Made by a program: the position numbers and the translations under genes. Source: Winogradskyella psychrotolerans (lineage in GTDB: Bacteria; Bacteroidota; Bacteroidia; Flavobacteriales; Flavobacteriaceae). Taken from it: a DNA stretch of 64,000 nucleotides. Where the stretch lies: the NCBI RefSeq assembly GCF_018860565.1, contig NZ_JAHKPS010000022.1, positions 485,195 through 549,194 on the forward strand, written 5' to 3'. The notes under the pieces are model-generated. The model had not been told where the DNA came from. It did not search any database and worked only from the letters and a program-made list of their open reading frames with translations. This document shows, piece after piece, positions 1-6,701 of this stretch. Positions within the stretch are counted from its first letter, which is position 1. Each line of letters starts with the position of its first letter.

Positions 1-510
1 AGCTTTATAGGCCTGTACTAAATTTGTAGCTACAGTTGGTCGTGGACCAAACGTGTTTAAAACAGTATTTGTTTCAGAATCTAGCATAATTAACTTTGGG
101 ATGGCTTTTCCGCCATTGGTTAAAAACTGATTCATTAATGCTTCGTTTTCGTCTCTAAGCACCACTTTATATTCAATATTTTCACTCAATTCAGCGACCT
201 TATTAATAATTGGCATAATGTGAGCGGCATCTCCACACCAACTCTCTGAAATAACCAACCAGGTTACTTTTTTGTCAAAGTTTTTAAGCTTAGATTTGAT
301 ATCTTCAGAAACTTTAGCTGTTTTATCCCAACGTCTCATTCGTCTATCGTTAAGCTGAGTGTATTCTACTAAATTTTCAGATTTATCGACTCCTGTGGTT
401 GATTTTTCTTCAACTAATTTTATAACTAAATTTCTATATTCAGCATAAGTCATACTGTTTTTTAGACTTTCTGAAATGATACTATTTATTGTAAGTGTGT
501 CTGTTTCCAT
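1..510 (-). CDS. Thioredoxin family protein (C-terminus cut by window edge)
   Basis: Reading leftwards from an ATG at 510, an open frame of 170 codons runs off the window. It has a thioredoxin-like core: a beta strand, then Trp91-Cys92-Gly93-Asp94 in the redox-site position, and later an AIPK segment that would be the cis-proline loop. Only one cysteine is present where classical thioredoxins have CxxC, so it cannot form the usual dithiol. This matches the flavobacterial thioredoxin-like family typified by WCGD motifs (Thioredoxin_9 type, from memory). There is no signal peptide, so a cytoplasmic location is likely. A TAnnTTTG promoter element lies 5 bases before the ATG, implying a very short leader. 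The family call is fairly safe; the substrate is unknown. Confidence 0.8.
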   Translation of the reverse strand, partial: METDTLTINSIISESLKNSMTYAEYRNLVIKLVEEKSTTGVDKSENLVEYTQLNDRRMRRWDKTAKVSEDIKSKLKNFDKKVTWLVISESWCGDAAHIMPIINKVAELSENIEYKVVLRDENEALMNQFLTNGGKAIPKLIMLDSETNTVLNTFGPRPTVATNLVQAYKA

Positions 511-514
511 AGAA

Positions 515-522
515 CAAAAATA
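515..522 (-). promoter_or_regulatory. Promoter -7 element of the thioredoxin-like gene
   Basis: On the minus strand the octamer is TATTTTTG, an exact TAnnTTTG match. A GTTG lies 22 bases further upstream as a possible -33 element. The gene starts at 510, so the transcript would be nearly leaderless. Confidence 0.45.
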
Positions 523-587
523 AGATTCTATTACATTTTTTATGCAACTGTTGTTACATTAGTAGTGTTAAAAATAATTCCTTACAA

Positions 588-1163
588 ATGAGTAAAAATA
601 GATGTGGTTGGTGTGTTGGTAGTGATTTGTATGAAGCGTATCATGATGAAGAATGGGGAGTTCCTGTTTATGATGATGCTACTTTATTTGAATTTTTAAT
701 ATTAGAAACTTTTCAGGCGGGTTTAAGTTGGATTACTATTTTAAAAAAGCGAGACAATTTTAGAAAAGCGTTTGATAATTTTGATTATAAAAAAATCGCC
801 ACATACAAACCTTCAAAAATTGAAGATTTGTTACAAGATGCTGGTATTGTTAGAAATAAATTAAAAGTAAATGCTACGATAACTAATGCGCAGGCCTTTA
901 TAAAAGTACAAGAGGAGTTTGGATCGTTTTCTCAATATATATGGAATTTTGTTGATGGTAAACCTATAAAAAACAGGCTTGAAAATTATAAAAACGCTCC
1001 AGCAAATACTCCATTGAGTGATGCTATAAGCAAAGATCTAAAAAGGCGTGGTTTTAAATTTGTAGGTTCAACCGTTATTTATGCACACATGCAAGCTACT
1101 GGAATGGTGAACGATCATGAAGTCTCTTGTTTTAGATACCACGAGGTTGAAGGTAGCTTATAA
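588..1163 (+). CDS. tag: DNA-3-methyladenine glycosylase I
   Basis: This is a 191-residue protein of the Tag family, which removes 3-methyladenine from alkylated DNA as the first step of base-excision repair in the cytoplasm. The diagnostic N-terminus is present (RCGWC, then YHDEEWGVP around residues 17-26), followed by the FQAGLSWxTIL segment typical of the Tag helix-hairpin-helix core. The length matches the family (about 185-190). The start is the first ATG of the frame and aligns with the family start. Its 3' end overlaps that of the convergent aat gene by 32 bases, so the two transcripts are antisense at their tails. Confidence 0.93.
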   Translation: MSKNRCGWCVGSDLYEAYHDEEWGVPVYDDATLFEFLILETFQAGLSWITILKKRDNFRKAFDNFDYKKIATYKPSKIEDLLQDAGIVRNKLKVNATITNAQAFIKVQEEFGSFSQYIWNFVDGKPIKNRLENYKNAPANTPLSDAISKDLKRRGFKFVGSTVIYAHMQATGMVNDHEVSCFRYHEVEGSL

Positions 1164-1770
1164 AATCTGCTCTAGATATGTTTATAGCACCCAAACTTTC
1201 CAAATGTTTGGTATGAAGTTGGCAATCTATTAGTCTATAATTGCTGTTTTTTATAAATGTGATAAAACCAACCTTACTCGCATTACTTACTTTGGCAAAC
1301 ATACTTTCACCGCAAAAAACATCATCATTAATTGCAATACCATATAAGCCGCCAACAAGTTCTTCGTTTTGCCAAACTTCAATAGATTTAGCATAACCAA
1401 GTTGGTGCAATTTGAAGTAGGCTTCTATCATTTCGTCCGTAATCCATGTACCATGTTGCTCTGGACGTTTGGCTTGAGCACAATTTTCTATAACAGCTTT
1501 AAATGCTTGGTTTGTTGTGACTTTAAATAGGTCCTTTTTTAAAATTTGTTTCATGCTTTTAGACACTTTTAAATCTTCAGGAAACAAAACAAAGCGAGGG
1601 TCTGGTGACCACCAAAGAATTGGTTCTGCAGTGTCAAACCACGGAAAGATGCCATTGTTGTAAGCCTGTAGCAAACGTGCTGTAGACAAGTCGCCTCCAA
1701 TGGCTAAAAGACCATCGGCAGAAGCTTCAGTTACATTTGGGAATTCTATTTTATTAGTTAGAAAGTGCAT
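1132..1770 (-). CDS. aat: Leucyl/phenylalanyl-tRNA--protein transferase
   Basis: This 212-residue protein transfers Leu or Phe from aminoacyl-tRNA to proteins with N-terminal Arg or Lys, marking them for the N-end-rule ClpAP pathway. Family signatures are visible: FPNVTEASADGLLAIGGDLS near residues 10-29, the FPWF segment with WWSPDPRFVLFPE near residues 42-65, and GGLYGIAINDDVFCGESMFA near residues 140-160, which holds the acceptor-binding core. The length is normal for the shorter Aat form. It converges on tag with a 32-base overlap. Confidence 0.94.
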   Translation of the reverse strand: MHFLTNKIEFPNVTEASADGLLAIGGDLSTARLLQAYNNGIFPWFDTAEPILWWSPDPRFVLFPEDLKVSKSMKQILKKDLFKVTTNQAFKAVIENCAQAKRPEQHGTWITDEMIEAYFKLHQLGYAKSIEVWQNEELVGGLYGIAINDDVFCGESMFAKVSNASKVGFITFIKNSNYRLIDCQLHTKHLESLGAINISRADFISYLQPRGI

Positions 1771-1841
1771 AGCATTTTGCTATTAGATAAAGGTGTTAAT
1801 ATTGAATGATAACTAGGACTTTTTAATTTACGTATTAAATA

Positions 1842-1880
1842 GAAAAAGACCTGTTTTAAAATTAAAACAAGTCTTTATAT
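1842..1880 (-). terminator. Intrinsic terminator after the DUF3127 gene
   Basis: The minus strand reads AAAGACTTGTTTTAA, a short loop, then AAAACAGGTCTTTTTC: a stem followed by a T-rich tract. It lies 21 bases beyond the stop of the DUF3127 gene and before aat. Confidence 0.7.
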
Positions 1881-1900
1881 ATCAGTTTACAGTTTCCTTT

Positions 1901-2278
1901 TTAGAAAGGTAAATCGTCGTTATCACCTTCGTTTAAGTTATTAACTGGCTCAAAAGCTTCAGTTGGTGGTACAGGTGGCATATCACCGCTTGCAGCTTGT
2001 GCTTGTACAGCTTCAATTCTCCAACCTTGAATAGAGTTAAAGTATTTAGTTTCACCTTGTGGGTTTACCCATTCTCTTCCTCTTAGGTTAATATTTATTT
2101 TAACCTGCTGACCAACTTGGTAGCTGTTTAACAAATCTGTTTTGTCTTGAACAAACTCTACCATAATATGTTGTGGGTATTGTTCCTCTGTAGTCACTAC
2201 AATCTCTCTTTTTCTAAACCCATTACTACCAAAAGTTTGAGTCTCTCCTACCATTTTAATACGTCCTTGTACTTCCAT
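1901..2278 (-). CDS. DUF3127 domain protein (OB-fold, SSB-like)
   Basis: A 125-residue protein conserved across Bacteroidota. The N-terminal 90 residues form a beta-rich domain (MEVQGRI, then GFRKREIVVTT, then INLRGREW) with the look of an OB fold. The C-terminus is a proline-rich linker ending in DNDDLPF. That acidic, phenylalanine-terminated tail closely resembles the C-terminal tip of single-stranded-DNA-binding proteins (DDDIPF), which recruits partner proteins. The family call is firm. DNA binding and partner recruitment through the tail are my inference from the motif; no experimental function is known to me. Confidence 0.85.
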   Translation of the reverse strand: MEVQGRIKMVGETQTFGSNGFRKREIVVTTEEQYPQHIMVEFVQDKTDLLNSYQVGQQVKININLRGREWVNPQGETKYFNSIQGWRIEAVQAQAASGDMPPVPPTEAFEPVNNLNEGDNDDLPF

Positions 2279-2321
2279 TTTCGCTTAATCTATAATTTAT
2301 TTTATACTTATTTTTTTCAGG

Positions 2322-3191
2322 CTACGAAAGTAATAACTTCCAAGCACTTTTTACGTCTCCATAGCTCAAATAATTTCGAGCTAATTTATGTTTTTCTCTA
2401 TGTGATGCGGTTTTAATGTCTGGATAACGTTCACTAATATTTTCAACAAATTGATTAACGTCATCTTTAGTAGGTAGGGCATCAACGTTGCCTAACATTC
2501 CAAGGTTATTTCCTGTTAAAATCATGCTGTTTCTAACATGTTCTGGCATATTATCTACACCAATTCCTTTTGTTGCTAATGGTTTAGGGATTTCAAAAAA
2601 ACCTTTTTTAGCTCTGCTATAATAGCTTCCGCCTGCTCTAGCAACTAAGTCTAAAGCTTCTTGGTTTATCGTTTTGTCATCATTTAAAACCTCTTCTGAA
2701 ATATGAAGTTTTACCACTTCGCAAATCACTAAATTTCCAGCTCCTCCTTCAGTACCTAAATGTACAATATCATTGACTTTACATTCTAGTTGTATAGGTG
2801 ATTCTGCTACTCTAAATGGTTTTACTTTATCCGAAGGTAACATGGTTAATCCTGCTTTTTCAAACTCGTTAACTCCTTCAGGGTACTCTGTACTCGATAA
2901 AGACGCTTGATGTACCATATCGTAATTTACCACATTTATAACCACTTCTTTGGTAATTTCAACATTTTCTAATGTGTGTTTGGTGGTATTGTCTCTAACG
3001 CGCCTTGCTGGTGAAAAAATAAGTATAGGAGGATTAGCACTAAAGACATTAAAAAAACTAAAAGGCGATAAATTAGGATTGCCTTTTGCGTCTATTGTAC
3101 TCGCAAAGGCGATGGGCCTTGGAGCAACGGCGCTTAATAAATAACCGTGTAAAATGCCTGTTGTAAGATCCTGTGGATTGAATGATACCAT
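2322..3191 (-). CDS. Flavin reductase family protein
   Basis: A 289-residue cytoplasmic protein with the FMN-binding split-barrel flavin-reductase-like domain in its first 200 residues. The segment LSAVAPRPIAFASTIDAKGNPNLSPFSFFN (about residues 19-48) is the usual FMN-binding signature, and the C-terminal 80 residues are a helical extension common in this subfamily. Such proteins bind FMN and reduce flavins with NAD(P)H or act as flavoenzymes on unknown substrates. It is followed after 43 bases by the DUF3127 gene on the same strand. The ATG start leaves a short leader after an exact -7 element at 3211-3218. Confidence 0.88.
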   Translation of the reverse strand: MVSFNPQDLTTGILHGYLLSAVAPRPIAFASTIDAKGNPNLSPFSFFNVFSANPPILIFSPARRVRDNTTKHTLENVEITKEVVINVVNYDMVHQASLSSTEYPEGVNEFEKAGLTMLPSDKVKPFRVAESPIQLECKVNDIVHLGTEGGAGNLVICEVVKLHISEEVLNDDKTINQEALDLVARAGGSYYSRAKKGFFEIPKPLATKGIGVDNMPEHVRNSMILTGNNLGMLGNVDALPTKDDVNQFVENISERYPDIKTASHREKHKLARNYLSYGDVKSAWKLLLS

Positions 3192-3210
3192 GTATTAGAC
3201 TGATTTTCAA

Positions 3211-3218
3211 CAAATATA
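3211..3218 (-). promoter_or_regulatory. Promoter -7 element of the flavin reductase gene
   Basis: The minus strand has TATATTTG, an exact TAnnTTTG match 20 bases before the ATG at 3191. I see no clear TTG at the -33 position. Confidence 0.45.
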
Positions 3219-3314
3219 ATTATATTGATTTGCTAACGAAAGTATTTTCTACATATTAAAGCGCAATAATATCAACATATTTACATTATATTTAAAATTG
3301 AAATAAATAAACTA

Positions 3315-4475
3315 ATGACATTCAGCTTAAACCGAAATGTAATCCGTTGGATTATAATTGCGTCTTCCTTTATTATTATATCTCTCATTTTATGGAATAC
3401 TTATACGTTTTTTCAAAATTTTAAGGCAGAAGAACGTAATAAAATGAAAACATGGACTTTTGCTTATCCTGAATATTCTAAGTTTTTTTATCAAGATGAT
3501 GCTGAATTAAATTTGGTTGCAGATAAAGTTGTTGCAGATACTACAGTTACAACTCCAATGCTACTTTTAGATGAAAATGATAGAATTTTAAGTCATAGAA
3601 ATATTGATAGTACATTAATTAAAAGTCCTAAGGATATAATAAAAACACTGAACGACTTAATGTCACAAAACGATCCTATATCGGTAACTTTAAAGGATGA
3701 TAAAAAGGGGAAATTGTATTATGGTAATTCCCCCTTATTAAATAAATTAAAATACTATCCTTTAGCTTTGTTGTTAATTATATTGCTTTTTGCAGCTGTC
3801 GTTTATTTCTTTTATAGAAGCTCAAAAATTGCTGACCAAAATAAACTTTGGACAGGAATGGCAAAGGAAACGGCACATCAAATAGGTACGCCTTTGTCTT
3901 CATTAGTGGGTTGGACAGAAATTTTAAAGACCGAAAATGTAAACCCAGATTATATTATAGAAATTGAAAAAGACATTGATAGACTTCAAACTATAACTGA
4001 ACGTTTTAGTAAAATTGGCTCTGCACCAACGCTTAGAATAATGGATATTGTTGCGGTGACTAAATCATCTTATGAGTATCTTAAATTACGATCTTCTAAA
4101 CTTATTAATTTTGAAATTATAATTCCAGATAGAGAAATACAAGTTAACTTAAATGAACAGCTTTTTAGTTGGACGATTGAGAATTTAGTGAAAAATGCCA
4201 TTGATGCCATGAAAGGTAAAGGGGATTTAAAACTTGAGTTAACGCAGCTAGAAAGTAGAGTTTACATTAACATATCTGATACCGGAAAAGGCATCCCAAA
4301 AGCGTCATTTACTAAAATTTTTGAACCAGGCTATACTACAAAAAAACGTGGTTGGGGACTTGGACTCTCTTTAGCCAAACGTATTGTTGAAGACTACCAC
4401 AATGGAAAAATAAAAGTGTTGACTTCAGAATTAGGAAAAGGAACAACGATACAAATTATATTAAAACAAATTTAG
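3315..4475 (+). CDS. Membrane sensor histidine kinase (orphan)
   Basis: A 386-residue inner-membrane kinase. There are transmembrane segments at about residues 11-29 and 148-167, enclosing a periplasmic sensor region of about 115 residues. The H-box is ETAHQIGTPLSS with the phosphorylatable His188; the N-box is NLVKNAIDAM at 290-299; G1 is DTGKGIP at 322-328 and G2 is GWGLGLSLAKR at 346-356. All catalytic boxes are intact. The loop following the H-box has QIGTP rather than the usual ELRTP, a variant common in Bacteroidota kinases. No response regulator is adjacent, so the partner must be elsewhere. The signal sensed cannot be read from sequence. Confidence 0.9.
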   Translation: MTFSLNRNVIRWIIIASSFIIISLILWNTYTFFQNFKAEERNKMKTWTFAYPEYSKFFYQDDAELNLVADKVVADTTVTTPMLLLDENDRILSHRNIDSTLIKSPKDIIKTLNDLMSQNDPISVTLKDDKKGKLYYGNSPLLNKLKYYPLALLLIILLFAAVVYFFYRSSKIADQNKLWTGMAKETAHQIGTPLSSLVGWTEILKTENVNPDYIIEIEKDIDRLQTITERFSKIGSAPTLRIMDIVAVTKSSYEYLKLRSSKLINFEIIIPDREIQVNLNEQLFSWTIENLVKNAIDAMKGKGDLKLELTQLESRVYINISDTGKGIPKASFTKIFEPGYTTKKRGWGLGLSLAKRIVEDYHNGKIKVLTSELGKGTTIQIILKQI

Positions 4476-4568
4476 ATTATAATTTATCGGTAAAAAAGAG
4501 GAGTGTAGTTTCTAGTAAACAATAAGTTAGCATTTTTATTTTAAATTAAAAATATCAAAATTTTAGTT

Positions 4569-4576
4569 TAAATTTG
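4569..4576 (+). promoter_or_regulatory. Promoter -7 element before the zinc-ribbon membrane protein
   Basis: TAAATTTG matches TAnnTTTG and ends 3 bases before the ATG at 4580. It overlaps a possible TTG start at 4574, which argues against that upstream start. Confidence 0.35.
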
Positions 4577-4579
4577 GGC

Positions 4580-4933
4580 ATGAATTCGTCACGATTTTTC
4601 ACTTTAAAAGAAGCTAGAATAGGTAATAACTGTCCAGAATGTTATTCTAATGATAGTTTGGAACTTACGTTTAAGCAAAAATTAACAGAAACCAGGTTCT
4701 ATAAAGCGATTACAGATGAGACAATAAGTGAAATTCGTTGTCTTAATTGTGATGTGCAAATTTTTCCAATTCGATGGACAGATGAAATAGAGCAAGTTGT
4801 AAATTACCATAAAAGAGCACTTAAAACAAAATCTAAGTCTACTAAACTAAAACCCATTGCTTGGGGTTTAATGGCTTTTGGAATTATTGTATTAATTGCA
4901 ATTATTTTATTTGCAACAGGAGTATTTTTATAA
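4580..4933 (+). CDS. Small zinc-ribbon membrane protein, function unknown
   Basis: About 117 residues. Two cysteine pairs (CPEC near residue 18 and CLNC near residue 55) could form a zinc ribbon. The C-terminal 25 residues (LMAFGIIVLIAIILFATGVF) form one transmembrane helix, so the ribbon would face the cytoplasm on a tail-anchored protein. I chose the ATG at 4580 over the in-frame TTG at 4574 because the TTG lies inside a -7 promoter element. I do not recognise a named family. It lies downstream of the histidine kinase with a 104-base gap, probably as its own unit. Confidence 0.65.
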   Translation: MNSSRFFTLKEARIGNNCPECYSNDSLELTFKQKLTETRFYKAITDETISEIRCLNCDVQIFPIRWTDEIEQVVNYHKRALKTKSKSTKLKPIAWGLMAFGIIVLIAIILFATGVFL

Positions 4934-4940
4934 CTAAGTA

Positions 4941-5330
4941 TTACAAATAAGATCCAATTTTTTCGGCAATAGCCTTAAATTCTTCAGGTGTTACTTTTTG
5001 TTTGTTTGTAAAACGTGCATCGTCCATAGTATGCAACGGAATTAAATGCACATGTACATGCGGTACTTCTAAGCCAATTACAGACATGCCCACACGCTCA
5101 CAAGGGATGGCTTGTTCTAGAGCAATTGCAACACGACGTGAAAATTTCATTAAGCCCAGGTAAGTTGCTTCGTCTAAATCAAAAATTTTATTGACTTCTT
5201 TTTTGGGAATACATAAGGTATGTCCTTTAGAATTTGGATTAATGTCTAAAAACGCAAAGAAATCTTCAGTTTCGGCGACTTTATACGATGGTATTTCACC
5301 TGAAATTATTTTTGTAAAAATAGTGGCCAT
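4941..5330 (-). CDS. HIT family nucleotide hydrolase
   Basis: A 129-residue histidine-triad protein. The defining motif HxHxHxxxxH is seen at residues 91-100 (HVHVHLIPLH? reading H91, H93, H95 and H100), and the N-terminal ISGEIPSYKV segment is typical of the HinT/PKCI branch. Such enzymes hydrolyse AMP-lysine or other nucleoside phosphoramidates in the cytoplasm. The length is usual for the family. It lies downstream of greA on the same strand, separated by a hairpin terminator at 5359-5389, so the two are probably separately or partly co-transcribed. Confidence 0.92.
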   Translation of the reverse strand: MATIFTKIISGEIPSYKVAETEDFFAFLDINPNSKGHTLCIPKKEVNKIFDLDEATYLGLMKFSRRVAIALEQAIPCERVGMSVIGLEVPHVHVHLIPLHTMDDARFTNKQKVTPEEFKAIAEKIGSYL

Positions 5331-5358
5331 AATCTAGTAATTATTGTCTTCTATAAAT

Positions 5359-5389
5359 ATAAAAAGATTCCTGTAATGAGGAATCTTTT
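5359..5389 (-). terminator. Terminator between greA and the HIT gene
   Basis: Perfect inverted repeat AAAAAGATTCCT with six loop bases and AGGAATCTTTTT. It has T-tracts in both directions and lies 43 bases after the greA stop on the minus strand. Confidence 0.75.
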
Positions 5390-5431
5390 TTATAGTATTA
5401 GTTTGGTATTTTAATTAAAACATGATTATTG

Positions 5432-5905
5432 TTACCTAGAAATTTCTAGAATATCAAATTTCATTATACCACTTGGCACTTGTATTTCGGCAGTATCTCC
5501 TACAGATTTACCTAATAAACCTTTTCCAATAGGCGAATTTACTGAGATTTTACCACTAGCTAAATCGGCTTCACTTTCGGCGACCAAAGTATAAGTCATT
5601 TCCATGCCGTTGATTTGGTTTTTAATTTTAACTTTTGATAGGGCTAAAACTTTAGTTAAATCTAATTGCGACTCATCAATAACTCTTGCGCCAGACAAAG
5701 TTTCTTCCATTTTAGAAATTTTCATCTCTAGCATACCTTGCGCTTCTTTCGCAGCATCATACTCTGCGTTTTCACTTAAATCGCCTTTGTCTCTAGCTTC
5801 TGCAATTGCTTGTGATGCCTTAGGACGTTCCACATCTTTAAGATGGTTTAACTCTTCTCTTAATTTTTTTAAACCTTCAGCTGTGTAATAAGATACTTTA
5901 CTCAT
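5432..5905 (-). CDS. greA: Transcription elongation factor GreA
   Basis: A 157-residue protein, matching the usual 158. The N-terminal half is the coiled-coil (LREELNHLKDVERPKASQAIAEARDKGDLSENAEYDAAKE, residues 15-54) with the acidic tip residues that stimulate transcript cleavage by backtracked RNA polymerase. The C-terminal half is the FKBP-like domain, ending around SPIGKGLLGKSVGD (residues 124-137). The gene stands alone behind an unusual intergenic region with a perfect 20-bp palindrome (5953-5995) and a promoter-terminator pair (6051-6090), which could affect its expression. Confidence 0.97.
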   Translation of the reverse strand: MSKVSYYTAEGLKKLREELNHLKDVERPKASQAIAEARDKGDLSENAEYDAAKEAQGMLEMKISKMEETLSGARVIDESQLDLTKVLALSKVKIKNQINGMEMTYTLVAESEADLASGKISVNSPIGKGLLGKSVGDTAEIQVPSGIMKFDILEISR

Positions 5906-5952
5906 AATTTAATCGTTTTAAATATAACGAATTCTAATTAGCAGATTCCTTA

Positions 5953-5995
5953 TCATTTTTGAGCCTGTCTGAAAATCAGACAGGCTCAAAAATGA
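5953..5995. repeat. Perfect inverted repeat, 20-base arms and 3-base loop
   Basis: Arm 5953-5972 (TCATTTTTGAGCCTGTCTGA) is exactly the reverse complement of 5976-5995, separated by AAA. There is no coding gene immediately upstream on either strand, so it is not a conventional gene-end terminator. It lies 48 bases upstream of greA and would form a strong hairpin in a greA leader transcript. Confidence 0.8.
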
Positions 5996-6050
5996 CTGTA
6001 GATAATATACTTCTTAGAAGCTCGTTATTCTATAATTATAATGTTAGCAT

Positions 6051-6076
6051 AAAAAAAACCTCGCGCTGACGAGATT
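6051..6076 (-). terminator. Intrinsic-terminator-like hairpin upstream of greA
   Basis: The minus strand reads AATCTCG, loop TCAGCG, then CGAGGTTTTTTTT: a seven-pair stem (one G-T pair) with eight T. It could end transcripts from the TonB receptor gene that run antisense to the lipoprotein gene. It could also end a very short transcript started at the -7 element at 6083-6090. Confidence 0.55.
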
Positions 6077-6082
6077 ACTATG

Positions 6083-6090
6083 CAAATATA
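6083..6090 (-). promoter_or_regulatory. Promoter -7 element upstream of greA
   Basis: The minus strand has TATATTTG, an exact TAnnTTTG match. Transcription would begin around 6076, directly into the hairpin at 6051-6076. No convincing -33 TTG is visible. Confidence 0.35.
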
Positions 6091-6269
6091 TAAAATATTT
6101 ACTGTATTGTTGAATTAATAGTAAATTGCGAATCAAAAATTGAAGTTAGAATTCATGAAAAATGTTAATAATTTAAAAGCTGAATAAGAAAACGAGTGTT
6201 CTCGTGGCTTTAGACGATTTTGTTTTTCAATTCACTAAATTTCAAACTTTTAAAAAAAGAATTAAAACT

Positions 6270-6701
6270 GTGAAGAAATTATTTTTAATCCTAAGTTGTA
6301 TTGTTATTTTAGGTTGTAGAGAGAAAGATCCAATATATAATTGTAACTATTTGCTTGATGTTGGAGTGAATCTAACAGTAAACCTTAACCTTCCTCAATT
6401 TAATCAGCTTTTGTTTCCTGTAAATGCTATTAGAGTTGATGGTTATGGGAATAACGGAATTATTTTGGTGAGAACTAATGCGAATTCAATTTTAGCTTGG
6501 GATGGTTCTGACCCAAACCATACAGCTTCGTCTTGTTCTAAATTAACAATTGTAGGTTTAAATGCCGTTTGTGGTTGTGATGATGGTAACGAGTATAGCT
6601 TAGTTACTGGGACAGCAATAGGCGATAATCCTCAACCCTGTACGTTAAAGCCATACAGAGTTGAGCCTATCGGTAATAATACATATTTAGTTAGTAACTA
6701 A
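6270..6701 (+). CDS. Putative lipoprotein, function unknown
   Basis: I place the start at the GTG at 6270 (143 residues) rather than at an in-frame GTG at 6204. From 6270 the protein begins with a lysine pair, a hydrophobic stretch and a cysteine at about residue 16 (LILSCIVILGC), which is a lipoprotein signal peptide. The upstream start would bury that signal behind 22 charged residues. The mature part contains six further cysteines, including a CGC pair, so disulfide bonds are likely. No domain is recognised. The stop overlaps the end of the convergent TonB receptor gene by four bases. Confidence 0.6.
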   Translation: MKKLFLILSCIVILGCREKDPIYNCNYLLDVGVNLTVNLNLPQFNQLLFPVNAIRVDGYGNNGIILVRTNANSILAWDGSDPNHTASSCSKLTIVGLNAVCGCDDGNEYSLVTGTAIGDNPQPCTLKPYRVEPIGNNTYLVSN

